Below are positions 37,057-45,435 of a stretch of DNA of 64,000 bases, piece by piece (position 1 is the first letter of the stretch; the number at the start of each line of letters is the position of its first letter). The notes beneath the pieces are model-generated. The model saw nothing but the letters and a program-made list of their open reading frames with translations. It was not told where the DNA came from and did no database searches. Origin of the DNA: Litoreibacter arenae DSM 19593 (GTDB lineage: Bacteria > Pseudomonadota > Alphaproteobacteria > Rhodobacterales > Rhodobacteraceae); assembly GCF_000442275.2 (NCBI RefSeq), contig NZ_KE557314.1:1-64000 (forward strand), in the 5' to 3' direction. Position numbers and translations under genes: made by a program.

Positions 37057-37565
37057 AACTCATCCTCACCCGCCACGCCAAATCCAGCTGGGACGACCTG
37101 ACACTGGACGACCACGACCGCCCCCTGAACGAGCGGGGCCAGTCAGCAGCGCAACGGATGGGAAAATGGATCGAAGGCCGCCGCCATGTGCCGGCGCAAG
37201 TCATTACCTCCGACGCAGCGCGCGCACGTGAGACCGCAGAAATCATGGTCAAGGCAATGGGCGGAGCGCCGAGCCTGACCTTGGATGAAGGGCTGTACCA
37301 TGCCTCGCCCGACACCGTGTTGGCGCGCATCCAGAAGGCCCCCAAGGGCGACCTGATGATCGTCGGCCACAATCCCGGTATCGCAGCGCTCGCTGCCCTG
37401 ATCGTCGACGTGCGGCCGACGCATGAGCGGTTCGGCGTCTACCCCACGACCGCCACCCTGATTGCCGAAGTCCCGGTCGACGACTGGTCAGAGCTGCAAT
37501 ACGGCATGGCCCGCGTGATCCAGTTCATCGTCCCGCGCGAGTTGAAAGAACTCAATACCGCCTGA
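37053..37565 (+). CDS. Histidine phosphatase, SixA-like
   Basis: Small phosphohistidine-type phosphatase of 170 residues. The catalytic RHG-like motif is LTRHAKSSW at residues 5-13, the second histidine lies in VGHNPGI near residue 108, and arginines follow in SDAARARETAEI. SixA enzymes remove phosphate from histidine-phosphotransfer proteins. The target here is unknown. It starts with TTG overlapping the previous stop (ttga). A hairpin terminator follows 10 bases after the stop. Confidence 0.9.
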   Translation: MKLILTRHAKSSWDDLTLDDHDRPLNERGQSAAQRMGKWIEGRRHVPAQVITSDAARARETAEIMVKAMGGAPSLTLDEGLYHASPDTVLARIQKAPKGDLMIVGHNPGIAALAALIVDVRPTHERFGVYPTTATLIAEVPVDDWSELQYGMARVIQFIVPRELKELNTA

Positions 37566-37574
37566 AACGAAAAA

Positions 37575-37600
37575 GGCCCCGACCTTAGCCGGGGCCAAAT
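37575..37600. terminator. Bidirectional hairpin terminator between sixA-like and aapP
   Basis: GGCCCCG (37575-37581) pairs with CGGGGCC (37590-37596), preceded by an A run and followed by aaatttt. It separates convergent transcription of the plus-strand phosphatase and the minus-strand amino-acid transporter. Confidence 0.85.
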
Positions 37601-37641
37601 TTTCATCGAAAATTTGCGGACAGAGTTTCGTCGAAACTCTG
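37597..37641. repeat. Double-hairpin repeat module A
   Basis: Two adjacent perfect hairpins. Eight base pairs at 37597-37604/37608-37615 have a 3-base loop. Ten base pairs at 37621-37630/37632-37641 have a 1-base centre. The linker is gcgga. On the minus strand the right hairpin is preceded by ggaggcag, a feature shared with module C. It lies directly after the aapP stop. Confidence 0.7.
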
Positions 37642-37645
37642 CCTC

Positions 37646-38413
37646 CTAGTGGCCAAGGATCTGGCTCAGGAACAACTTGGTGCGCTCGCTCTTCGGGTTG
37701 TTGAAGAACTCCTCCGGCTCGTTCTGCTCCACAATCTGCCCCGCATCCATGAAGATCACGCGGTTGGCGACCTGACGGGCAAAGCCCATCTCGTGGGTCA
37801 CGCAGAGCATGGTCATGCCCTCTTCCGCCAGCTCGATCATGGTGTCGAGCACCTCTTTGATCATCTCGGGGTCCAGCGCCGATGTCGGCTCGTCAAACAG
37901 CATAATGCGCGGTCGCATGCACAGTGATCGCGCAATCGCCACACGTTGCTGCTGACCACCCGAAAGCTGGCCGGGATACTTGTCGGCCTGCTCCGGAATC
38001 TTCACCTTCTCAAGGAAGTGCATCGCCGTTTCCTCGGCTTCGCGTTTTGGCGTCTTGCGCACCCAGATCGGGGCCAGCGTGCAGTTCTCCAGAATGGTCA
38101 GGTGGGGGAACAGGTTGAAGTGCTGGAAGCACATGCCCACTTCGGACCGGATCTTGTCGATGTTTTTCAGGTCCGATGACAGCACCGTTCCGTCCACCAC
38201 GATCCTGCCCTGCTGGTGCTCCTCCAAGGCGTTGATACACCGGATCAGCGTGGATTTGCCCGAGCCGGATGGCCCGCAAATCACGATCCGCTCGCCACGT
38301 TGCACGGTCAGGTCAATGTCGCGCAGCACGTGGAAGGTGCCGTACCACTTGTTCATGTTGGTGATCTCGATCGCGACTTCGTCCGAGACCGTCATTTGGG
38401 ATGCTTGGGTCAT
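37646..38413 (-). CDS. aapP: General amino-acid ABC transporter ATP-binding protein (AapP/BztD)
   Basis: ATPase of 255 residues for a polar amino-acid importer. Walker [10 protein letters not shown] near residue 50, Q-loop [10 protein letters not shown], signature LSGGQQQRV near residue 152, Walker [11 protein letters not shown], and H-loop CVTHEMG. It is the last gene of the aapJQMP operon, 13 bases after the aapM stop. Orthologues serve glutamate, glutamine, aspartate and asparagine uptake. Confidence 0.96.
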   Translation of the reverse strand: MTQASQMTVSDEVAIEITNMNKWYGTFHVLRDIDLTVQRGERIVICGPSGSGKSTLIRCINALEEHQQGRIVVDGTVLSSDLKNIDKIRSEVGMCFQHFNLFPHLTILENCTLAPIWVRKTPKREAEETAMHFLEKVKIPEQADKYPGQLSGGQQQRVAIARSLCMRPRIMLFDEPTSALDPEMIKEVLDTMIELAEEGMTMLCVTHEMGFARQVANRVIFMDAGQIVEQNEPEEFFNNPKSERTKLFLSQILGH

Positions 38414-38426
38414 TATTCAGGTCTCC

Positions 38427-39974
38427 TTAGCGGTGGCTGGTGTTAAGCTGGCGCTCAAGCCACTGGGAATATTGCGAAATCGAGTAGCACACGACAAAGA
38501 AGAGCAACGCGCCGAAGCCGTAGACCTCCCAGTAGACGCTGATCCACTCGGTAGAGTTCTGGATGGGTCCGCGGATCATGCCCACTAGATCGAACATCGA
38601 AATGATCGACACCAGCGTGGTATCCTTGAACAGCCCCACCGCCACGTTCACGATCCCCGGAATGGAAATCTTCAGTGCCTGTGGCAAAATGATGAGACGC
38701 GTGGCCTGCGTGTAATCCAGCCCTAGGCTGTCCGCCGCCTCGTACTGCCCTTTCGGCAACGCAGCCAGACCGCCCCGGATCACCTCGGCGATATACGCCG
38801 CCGAGAACATGGTGATCATGATGATCACCCGCAGGATCAGATCGAAATTGGATTCCGGTGGCAGGAAGTAGGCCAGCATCACGTTCGCCACGAACAGCAA
38901 AGTGATTAGCGGCACGCCACGGATGAATTCGATGAACACCACGCAAACGCCCTTGATCAGCGGCATGGAGGACTGGCGCCCCAAGGCCAGCAGAATACCC
39001 AGCGGGATCGACAGGGACACGCAAACCGTGCCGAGGATCATGTTAAGCATGAAACCCCCCATGTCGCGCGATGCGACCTCCTGTAGCTCAATCGGGAAAA
39101 CACCGTTCAACGCCATCCATATCGGCCCCAGCAGGTATGTCAGCGCAACATAGATAAACAACAGGGCAGTCACGACGGAGACTAGCCCGCCATCCTCGTA
39201 GCTGTTGAAGATCGCGTAGCCGACGAAAATGCCCATGGGAACGCACAAAGCGAAGGTGAAGATCGCCATCAGCCAGAAGAGACCATAAGCAACGGAACTT
39301 ACGATCCCCTCGGTCCCGACGCTCCCCGCGATGAATACAAGCTCCTGTGCGCCGATGAACAGCAGGTAGGTCAGACCCACGCCGCAGATTACCCCGATGA
39401 CGCCGGACACGATTTTGCGCATGTCGACGGATATCTGCCGCGCTACAAGCTGGAAAACCAGTCCGGTCGCAATGACCAACGCCAGCAGTGTGACCGGCAT
39501 CCAAAGCGACCCGCCCCAAATCAGCCAATAGGCCAGAAACGGGTAAAGCGCCGTGAACAGCAGCATCTTGCGCGGCAATTTCTGGAACAACGCCGGCGCG
39601 GCAGCGGCCATCAGTAGCACGAAAGCCAACAGAATGCGCCAGTAGCCATCTTGCGGATACTTGAAGCCGAACAGCAGGTGATCCCAACGGTCAACCAGAA
39701 CTGCGAAGCAGGCACCCGTTGCGCCGTCCAACTGGTCGCGGCAGTCGCGGATCGACTCCGCCTCCCACACGCCATTGTAGAACCACGGGAACACCGCGAT
39801 AGCCAACCTGGCCACGACATAGAGCGCGATCAGCGTCAGGACGGTGTTGAAAACCCCCGAGAACAGGTTCTCCCGCACCCATTTGACAGCACCGGCCTGC
39901 GCGACAGGGGGCGGCGATGGCGGGATTTCGGTTTCGCGGACGAAAGCGACTGATTGCGCGTGTGTGTCAGACAT
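38427..39974 (-). CDS. aapM: General amino-acid ABC transporter permease (AapM/BztC)
   Basis: Permease of 515 residues, longer than the roughly 385-440 of most AapM/BztC proteins. The extra length lies in a middle stretch of added hydrophobic segments (about residues 120-300) ahead of the conserved MetI-type core. The core holds FIEFIRGVPLITLLFVANV, the AAYIAEVIRGGLAALPKGQYEAA EAA-like loop and GLFKDTTLVSIISMFDLVG. A cytoplasmic proline-rich N terminus precedes the first helix. It starts one base after the aapQ stop and pairs with AapQ. Confidence 0.94.
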   Translation of the reverse strand: MSDTHAQSVAFVRETEIPPSPPPVAQAGAVKWVRENLFSGVFNTVLTLIALYVVARLAIAVFPWFYNGVWEAESIRDCRDQLDGATGACFAVLVDRWDHLLFGFKYPQDGYWRILLAFVLLMAAAAPALFQKLPRKMLLFTALYPFLAYWLIWGGSLWMPVTLLALVIATGLVFQLVARQISVDMRKIVSGVIGVICGVGLTYLLFIGAQELVFIAGSVGTEGIVSSVAYGLFWLMAIFTFALCVPMGIFVGYAIFNSYEDGGLVSVVTALLFIYVALTYLLGPIWMALNGVFPIELQEVASRDMGGFMLNMILGTVCVSLSIPLGILLALGRQSSMPLIKGVCVVFIEFIRGVPLITLLFVANVMLAYFLPPESNFDLILRVIIMITMFSAAYIAEVIRGGLAALPKGQYEAADSLGLDYTQATRLIILPQALKISIPGIVNVAVGLFKDTTLVSIISMFDLVGMIRGPIQNSTEWISVYWEVYGFGALLFFVVCYSISQYSQWLERQLNTSHR

Positions 39975-39975
39975 A

Positions 39976-41193
39976 TCAGCGCTCCTGCAATTTCATCGTG
40001 TTGTTGTAGATGTTCATGATGAACGAGATCGACAGCGAGATGATGAGGTAGAACAGCATCAGCAGCAGCACCGACTCGATGGCCCGGCCGGTTTGCAGCA
40101 AGGTGATGCCACCCAGCGTACCGGTCAGGTCCATATAACCCACGGCGATTGCCAGCGACGAGTTCTTGGTAATGTTGAGATATTGCGAGATCAGCGGCGG
40201 GATGATGACCCGAAGCGCTTGCGGCAACACCACAAGGTTCATGATCCGCCCGGGCCGAAGGCCCAGCGCCGCCGCAGCCTCGGTCTGCCCAGCGGACACC
40301 GCAAGGATACCTGCCCGGACGTTCTCCGCAATAAAAGCACCGGTGTAGATCGCGAGTGCGAACCACAAGGCTATCAGCGAGCCCAGTATCGTAACACCGC
40401 CCCGGAAGTTGAAGCCTTTCAGCTCCGGATACTCAAGCGAGATGGGCGAGCCCATGACCAGTTGCGCCAGGATGACGGGCACGAAAAACAACGCGACCGA
40501 AGGCCAGAATGTCGGCACCAGTCTGCCGTGATCGTAGAGCTGTTTCCGCGCGTAGCGGCGATACATGAATATGCCAATGATCGAGGCGATGAAGACACCC
40601 ACGACCAGCAGCGACCCGCTGCCCCAAACGGGCTTTGGCAAGTAAACGCCGCGGTTGGTGACCGCGATGGTATCGAACAACCACATGGAGGCCGACGGGT
40701 CGTCGCCCCTGAAATCCCGCGGCGCGGGGGCGGCGTTGATCATGATCGAGAAGATGATCAGGATCCAGATCAGCACCGGCACGTTGCGGAAAATCTCCAC
40801 GTAGAAAGACATGATCTTGCGCACCAGCCAGTTGGGCGACAGGCGCAGCACCCCTGCGAGAACACCGATAATGGTCGCGGTGACACAAGCCAGAAACGCG
40901 ACGATCAGCGTGTTCAGCAAGCCCACCATCGCGGCACGGCCATGTGTGTCTTGGCTGTCATAGCTAATGGGGCGCTGGTTGATATCATATCCGGCTTGCG
41001 CACCGAGGAAGTCGTAAGAAATATTCAGCCCGGCTTCCGTCAGGTTGCGCACGAGGTTGCCGCCGATAAAGGCCATGGCGGCGATAATTGCCACAAGCGC
41101 GATGAACTGGAAGGTGAGCGAGCGGTAGCGCGTATCGTTCAACAGCATAGAGGGCCGGAACGACTCCGTGTGCGGGTCGGCTAGTGTCGTCAT
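39976..41193 (-). CDS. aapQ: General amino-acid ABC transporter permease (AapQ/BztB)
   Basis: Permease of 405 residues with about eight helices. Typical features are FIGGNLVRNLTEAGLNISYDFL near residue 40, FYVEIFRNVPVLIWILIIFS near 135, AFIAENVRAGILAVSAGQTEAA near 288, and LPQALRVIIPPLISQYLNITKN then SSLAIAVGYMDLTG. It is the second gene of the operon, separated from aapJ by a 138-base gap with a terminator hairpin that may lower its expression relative to the binding protein. Confidence 0.95.
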   Translation of the reverse strand: MTTLADPHTESFRPSMLLNDTRYRSLTFQFIALVAIIAAMAFIGGNLVRNLTEAGLNISYDFLGAQAGYDINQRPISYDSQDTHGRAAMVGLLNTLIVAFLACVTATIIGVLAGVLRLSPNWLVRKIMSFYVEIFRNVPVLIWILIIFSIMINAAPAPRDFRGDDPSASMWLFDTIAVTNRGVYLPKPVWGSGSLLVVGVFIASIIGIFMYRRYARKQLYDHGRLVPTFWPSVALFFVPVILAQLVMGSPISLEYPELKGFNFRGGVTILGSLIALWFALAIYTGAFIAENVRAGILAVSAGQTEAAAALGLRPGRIMNLVVLPQALRVIIPPLISQYLNITKNSSLAIAVGYMDLTGTLGGITLLQTGRAIESVLLLMLFYLIISLSISFIMNIYNNTMKLQER

Positions 41194-41296
41194 CTGGGAC
41201 GTTCCCTGTCTTGGCTGGCGCTATTTTTATGCACGTCATTTGCGCGTGCGGCGCTACCAGCTCTTTTTTGGATGGTCGTTGTCGGACAGATGAAAA

Positions 41297-41317
41297 GGGC
41301 GCGGAAAATCCGCGCCC
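41297..41317 (-). terminator. Attenuator-like terminator between aapJ and aapQ
   Basis: GGGCGCGGA (41297-41305) pairs with TCCGCGCCC (41309-41317), and on the minus strand a TTTT run follows. Such a hairpin just after a binding-protein gene commonly sets higher expression for the receptor than for the membrane genes. Confidence 0.8.
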
Positions 41318-41331
41318 TCCTCTCTTAGAGT

Positions 41332-42348
41332 TTACCGGAACGGCGGTGCGTAGATCAGACCACCATCGGTCCACTGTGCGTTCAGGCCACGGGCCAGACC
41401 GATCGGAGTGGAGGCGCCGATGTTCTTCTCGAAGATCTCGCCATAGTTGCCTGCAACACCGATCGCACGCTTGGCCCAGTCTTTATCAAGACCAAGCATC
41501 GCGCCTAGATCACCTTCAGTGCCCAGCAACCGGTTGATTTCCGGGTTCTCGGTGCCGGCGGACAGCTCTTCCAGATTGACCGAAGTCACACCCAGCTCTT
41601 CAGCTGCGATCAGCGAGTTCAGCGTCCAGCGGGCAATATCGGCCCATTCGTTGTCACCGTGACGCACCAGCGGCGCCAGTGGCTCCTTGGAGATGATCTC
41701 TGGCAGCAGAACATAGGCTGACGGGTCTTCAAAGTTGGCGCGTTGTGCCGCAAGTGCCGACGCGTCAGTGGTGTAGACGTCACATGCGCCAGCAATGAAC
41801 TGCTGGACCGCTTCTGCGCCGGTCTCGATCGGAACCGGCTCGTAGGTAATGCCGTTCGCGCGGAAGAAGTCCGCAAGGTTCAGCTCGGTCGTGGTGCCGG
41901 TCTGGATGCAGACAGTAGCGCCATCGAGATCTTTTGCGGATGCAACGCCCAGCTCTTTTGGAACCATGAAGCCCTGGCCGTCATAGTAGTTGACCCCGAT
42001 AAATTCGAACTTCAGGTCGACATCGCGCGAAAGCGTCCAAGTGGTGTTACGTGCCAGCAGATCAATTTCGCCGGAGGCCAGCGCGGTGAAGCGCGTCTTG
42101 CCGGTGGTTGGAACGAATTCGACAGCATTGCCGTCGCCCAGCACGGCGGCAGCCACAGCGCGGCACACAGCCACGTCGAAACCTTGCCATACGCCTTGCG
42201 CGTCTGGCTCAGCGAAGCCGGGCACGCCTGTGGTCACGCCACAGTTCAGTTTGCCGCGTGCTTTAACTTCGTCAAGCGTGGCTGCCGATGCGCCGCCAGC
42301 AACAATGCCGGCAACGGTCAGGGCGCCAAGAAAAACGGATTTTTTCAT
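41332..42348 (-). CDS. aapJ: General amino-acid ABC transporter substrate-binding protein (AapJ/BztA)
   Basis: Periplasmic receptor of 338 residues with a signal peptide to about residue 22 (LTVAGIVAGGASA). The mature chain fits family 3 amino-acid binding proteins of the AapJ group: VKARGKLNCGVTTGVPGFAEPD, GFDVAVCRAVAAAVLG, LASGEIDLLARNTTWTLSRD and a C-terminal GGLIYAPPFR. Start ATG 42348 follows gaggaagaggtaaac. It is the first and probably most expressed gene of the amino-acid uptake operon. Confidence 0.96.
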   Translation of the reverse strand: MKKSVFLGALTVAGIVAGGASAATLDEVKARGKLNCGVTTGVPGFAEPDAQGVWQGFDVAVCRAVAAAVLGDGNAVEFVPTTGKTRFTALASGEIDLLARNTTWTLSRDVDLKFEFIGVNYYDGQGFMVPKELGVASAKDLDGATVCIQTGTTTELNLADFFRANGITYEPVPIETGAEAVQQFIAGACDVYTTDASALAAQRANFEDPSAYVLLPEIISKEPLAPLVRHGDNEWADIARWTLNSLIAAEELGVTSVNLEELSAGTENPEINRLLGTEGDLGAMLGLDKDWAKRAIGVAGNYGEIFEKNIGASTPIGLARGLNAQWTDGGLIYAPPFR

Positions 42349-42570
42349 GTTTACCTCTTCCTGATGGTCCACCCGTTTTCGGGCGGTTTATTTGGCCGAG
42401 TGAAGGCCGAGAGCGATACGTGGGGAAGGTTCTCCCCGTCGATAGGGCTGAATAAGGCCAAATCGACGGTTAAACGTCAAGACAATACGGGGGATTTACC
42501 CTTGGTAAGGCACTGAAATTAGACGCACGACCGCGTGGGTGAAGCCAAAATCGCAACAATGCACGCTAAA

Positions 42571-42587
42571 AGGGCCTAATCGGCCCT
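42571..42587 (-). terminator. Hairpin terminator overlapping the ATP12 gene stop
   Basis: AGGGCC (42571-42576) pairs with GGCCCT (42582-42587), followed on the minus strand by TTTTAGC. It overlaps the TAG stop of the ATP12-family gene and ends the crcB-rluC-HAD-ATP12 transcription unit. Confidence 0.7.
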
Positions 42588-43298
42588 ATCTTGCGCGCCT
42601 AAATGATAAAATACCTCTGCCCTTAATAAGTCACGCTTTTTAAGGGCCGCCTGCGCTTCGGCGTCTTCATCGGCCCCCCATTGGGCCATTTGCCAGTCCT
42701 CATCGATTCGGCTCAGTGTCCATGCCTTATCGGCATCAAGCTCCCCGCGGGTGACCGCCAGACCCAGAATTAACGATCCCGTGATCGCCACAAGGTCGTG
42801 AAAAGCCGTAAGCTCGAACGCGTCGAAACCAGCCACATGACGGCGAAGCGTCGTCAGCGTCTCGGGCGCTTGTGGCTTGTGCATCACGCCGGTGCGCAGC
42901 TGTAACGGCGCGCCCAGCGCAGTGGCCGACCAGTCGACCATCGGGTCCCAGCCCTCCGCCTGCTTGCGCACCAGCCCCTCTGGGCTGTCGGCGCGATAAC
43001 ATAACAGATCGCTGTCCCCATAGGCCGCCAGCATGTCGACCACCTCCGCATGCTGCGTCGCCACCTTATCAAGCGCCGCGTTGACCGCGCGGGTCACCGG
43101 CATCGACAGCGGGTCAATCTTCTCACCTTGTGCGTCCCATTCCGCCTTCATGGCCTCTGCCATCGCCCGCGTCGGCACGACCACAGGCGCTTTGAGCGGA
43201 GTGCGCACCGGACGCCCATCCAAATGCACCGCAAAACCGCCCTCGACCTCATCGGCAGTCACGTTTTCCCAAAAGCGTTTCGCAGCCCATTCGCTCAT
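42576..43298 (-). CDS. ATP12 family F1-ATPase assembly chaperone
   Basis: A 240-residue protein of the ATP12 family, known in mitochondria to bind the alpha subunit during F1 assembly and conserved in alphaproteobacteria. It shows RFWENVTADEVEGGFAVHLDGRPVRTP at the start, EWDAQGEKIDPLSMPVTRAVNAAL near residue 65, YGDSDLLCYRADSPEGL near 100, and SLILGLAVTRGELDADKAW. Its ATG overlaps the HAD gene stop by 4 bases. Confidence 0.95.
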   Translation of the reverse strand: MSEWAAKRFWENVTADEVEGGFAVHLDGRPVRTPLKAPVVVPTRAMAEAMKAEWDAQGEKIDPLSMPVTRAVNAALDKVATQHAEVVDMLAAYGDSDLLCYRADSPEGLVRKQAEGWDPMVDWSATALGAPLQLRTGVMHKPQAPETLTTLRRHVAGFDAFELTAFHDLVAITGSLILGLAVTRGELDADKAWTLSRIDEDWQMAQWGADEDAEAQAALKKRDLLRAEVFYHLGAQDRAD

Positions 43299-43978
43299 GG
43301 CGTCTTACTCCAAATTCCGTTCAACGCGGCGTCCAGATCCGCGTAGGTGTCAATCAATACAGTCGCACGTGCGCGAAGTTTCTCGGGCGTGTGATACCCC
43401 CAACTGACCCCGACCGAGGCCATCGACGCATTCGCCGCCATATCCATGTCATAGCTTGTGTCGCCGATCATCACCGCGTCTGCCGCCTCGACGCCCGCGT
43501 CATACATGCAGCGCTCCAGCATCGACGGGTGCGGCTTTGACGGGTGGTCATCCGCCACCTGCGTCGTCACGAAAAAGCGGCGCAGGTCATGGGCATGCAG
43601 CAGGTGGTCCAAGCCCCGACGAGACTTGCCTGTAGCGATCCCCAGCAGCACGTTATCCTGCGCATACAGCCGCTCGATCGCCTCCAAAGCACCGGGGTAA
43701 AGCGGGCTCGTTTCCGTGCTGTCTCGCAGCTTGCGCGAGGTCATGAACGACGTCTTGTACCCCTCCACCAGCGCGTCGCCATGGGTGGGATAGAGCGCGG
43801 GCGTCAGCTTCTCGAACGCCGCGTGCAGCGACAGCCCGACAATGCCCAGAATATCCGCCCGCGACGGCACAGCTTCGCCAATCGCCTCGAACGTGGTGGT
43901 CATGGCTGAGACGATGTCGTCCTGACTATCCACCAACGTCCCGTCGACATCGAAGACAACCAGCTTCAGCTCTGCCAT
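43295..43978 (-). CDS. HAD-family hydrolase (phosphoglycolate phosphatase-like)
   Basis: Phosphatase of 227 residues. Motif I DVDGT with nucleophile Asp10 and Asp12, cap domain, motif II-like GIATGKS near residue 118, lysine in SKPHP near 150, and motif IV VMIGDTSYDMDMA near 175. The family includes phosphoglycolate phosphatase, but the substrate is not determined by sequence. It overlaps the rluC-like gene end by 13 bases and the ATP12 gene start by 4. Confidence 0.92.
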   Translation of the reverse strand: MAELKLVVFDVDGTLVDSQDDIVSAMTTTFEAIGEAVPSRADILGIVGLSLHAAFEKLTPALYPTHGDALVEGYKTSFMTSRKLRDSTETSPLYPGALEAIERLYAQDNVLLGIATGKSRRGLDHLLHAHDLRRFFVTTQVADDHPSKPHPSMLERCMYDAGVEAADAVMIGDTSYDMDMAANASMASVGVSWGYHTPEKLRARATVLIDTYADLDAALNGIWSKTP

Positions 43979-45024
43979 TGCTCATCCGCGTCGAAAGGAT
44001 CATTTGGCACGTCATTCTCGGACCAGCCGAGGAAATCCCACGACCGCTGCATATGATCCGGCAAATCCGCTTCGATGCGGATCATCTTGCCCGTCACCGG
44101 ATGTTCGAACTCTAAGGACCGCGCGTGCAGGTGCAGCTTCTTGCTGATCTCGTCGCCCAGCTGAGAGCCCCAGCCGTCGCCCATATTCTCCTGCCCCGAG
44201 CCGCCATATTTGCCGTCGCCCACAATCGGATGCCCCATCTCGGCCATATGCGCGCGCAACTGGTGGGTGCGGCCGGTAATTGGCACCAAGGCCATCCAGG
44301 CCGCCCGCTGCCCCAGAAAGCACAGCGTCGCGTAATCCGTCTGCGCCCGTTTCGCGCCGGGCGTATTCGCTACTTCGCGCGGGTGGACGCAATGCATCTT
44401 CTCGCCCTCGCCGCCTTTGCCATGGCCCGGAGCCTTCACCAGCCCGTATTTGATCGTTCCGATCTTCGGATAGGGAACGCCCGCAACCATCGCCCAGTAA
44501 ATCTTGCGCGTGCCGTGGTGCCGGAACGCCGCTGTCAGCGCCGTCGCCATCGCAGGGGTCCGCGCCAGAACCAGAACGCCAGAGGTATCCTTGTCCAAAC
44601 GGTGCACCAGCTTCGGCGTGTCATGGCGGTCAAAGCTCAGCGCCGCCGCCATGCCGTCCACATGTCGCGCGGTTTTCGAGCCGCCCTGCACCGCCAGACC
44701 GGCAGGCTTATTCAGCGCGATGATGTGGTCGTCTTTGTAGATCACACAGCCGCGGATCATCTCCGCGTCGGCCTTGGAGACATGCGGCATGCGCGTTTGC
44801 GCTTCCATATCCTCCTCGCTCGGCAGCGGCGGAATGCGCACCTCTTGGCCCGGCCCCACACGGGTGCTCGATTTCACCCGACCGCCATCGACGCGGATTT
44901 CGCCCTTGCGGCACATCTTCTCGATGCGCCCCTGTGGCACATGCGGGAATTGCTTGCGGAACCAGCGGTCCAGCCGCTGCTCTGCCTCGTCGGGGCCAAC
45001 TCTAAGGGTCTGAACCTTGCTCAT
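43966..45024 (-). CDS. Ribosomal large subunit pseudouridine synthase, RluC/RluD family
   Basis: RNA pseudouridine synthase of 352 residues. An S4 RNA-binding domain is at about residues 10-70 (LDRWFRKQFPHVPQGRIEKM). The catalytic motif LVHRLDKDTSGVLVLAR near residue 140 holds the catalytic aspartate. A later GRTHQLRAHMAEMGHPIVGD block is present. By length and S4 domain it is RluC-like. The ATG overlaps the crcB stop by 4 bases. Confidence 0.93.
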   Translation of the reverse strand: MSKVQTLRVGPDEAEQRLDRWFRKQFPHVPQGRIEKMCRKGEIRVDGGRVKSSTRVGPGQEVRIPPLPSEEDMEAQTRMPHVSKADAEMIRGCVIYKDDHIIALNKPAGLAVQGGSKTARHVDGMAAALSFDRHDTPKLVHRLDKDTSGVLVLARTPAMATALTAAFRHHGTRKIYWAMVAGVPYPKIGTIKYGLVKAPGHGKGGEGEKMHCVHPREVANTPGAKRAQTDYATLCFLGQRAAWMALVPITGRTHQLRAHMAEMGHPIVGDGKYGGSGQENMGDGWGSQLGDEISKKLHLHARSLEFEHPVTGKMIRIEADLPDHMQRSWDFLGWSENDVPNDPFDADEQWQS

Positions 45025-45398
45025 GCGAATAGTCCTCTGGCGATCATCACGCCTGCGATCAGTCCGGCGATGGACAGGATTACGGAAGCCAGCACGTATA
45101 GCCCGGCTGCCCCCGTCTGGCCACGCTCAAATAGGGTGTATGCCTCTAGGGAAAAGGCGGAAAACGTGGTGAACCCGCCCAAAATGCCCGTCATCACGAA
45201 GGGGCTCAGATGCGTGTTCGATGTCTTGGCTGCGAACACCACAAACAGACCCATGGCAAAGCTGCCGACGATGTTCACCGACAGCACGCCCAGCGGAAAC
45301 CCCGGACCCGTCAGCTTGAACATGCCAATGCCCGCGAGGAACCGCAAAGCGGCCCCGATGGCCCCGCCAAGGGCGACCTGTAGAGTGGTATAAAACAT
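45021..45398 (-). CDS. crcB: Fluoride efflux channel CrcB/FluC
   Basis: Small membrane channel of 125 residues with four helices. It carries the family elements GGAIGAALRFL at residues 11-21, NIVGSFAMGLF near 44 with the pore asparagine, and GGFTTFSAFSLE near 74 with the phenylalanine track. Exports fluoride. No fluoride riboswitch could be recognised upstream. It appears to be the first gene of the unit that continues with the pseudouridine synthase. Confidence 0.96.
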   Translation of the reverse strand: MFYTTLQVALGGAIGAALRFLAGIGMFKLTGPGFPLGVLSVNIVGSFAMGLFVVFAAKTSNTHLSPFVMTGILGGFTTFSAFSLEAYTLFERGQTGAAGLYVLASVILSIAGLIAGVMIARGLFA

Positions 45399-45435
45399 GC
45401 GCGTTCTCTCTGCCCTGCGCGGCCCAGAGTCAAGT

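Noticed and set aside
39844-41184. A 446-codon plus-strand frame opposite the aap permeases
   Set aside because: Rich in Arg, His, Gln and Asp, as expected for the reverse of hydrophobic permease codons; not a gene.
45398-45435. Fluoride riboswitch near crcB
   Set aside because: The short gap upstream of crcB shows no recognisable riboswitch core, so none is claimed.
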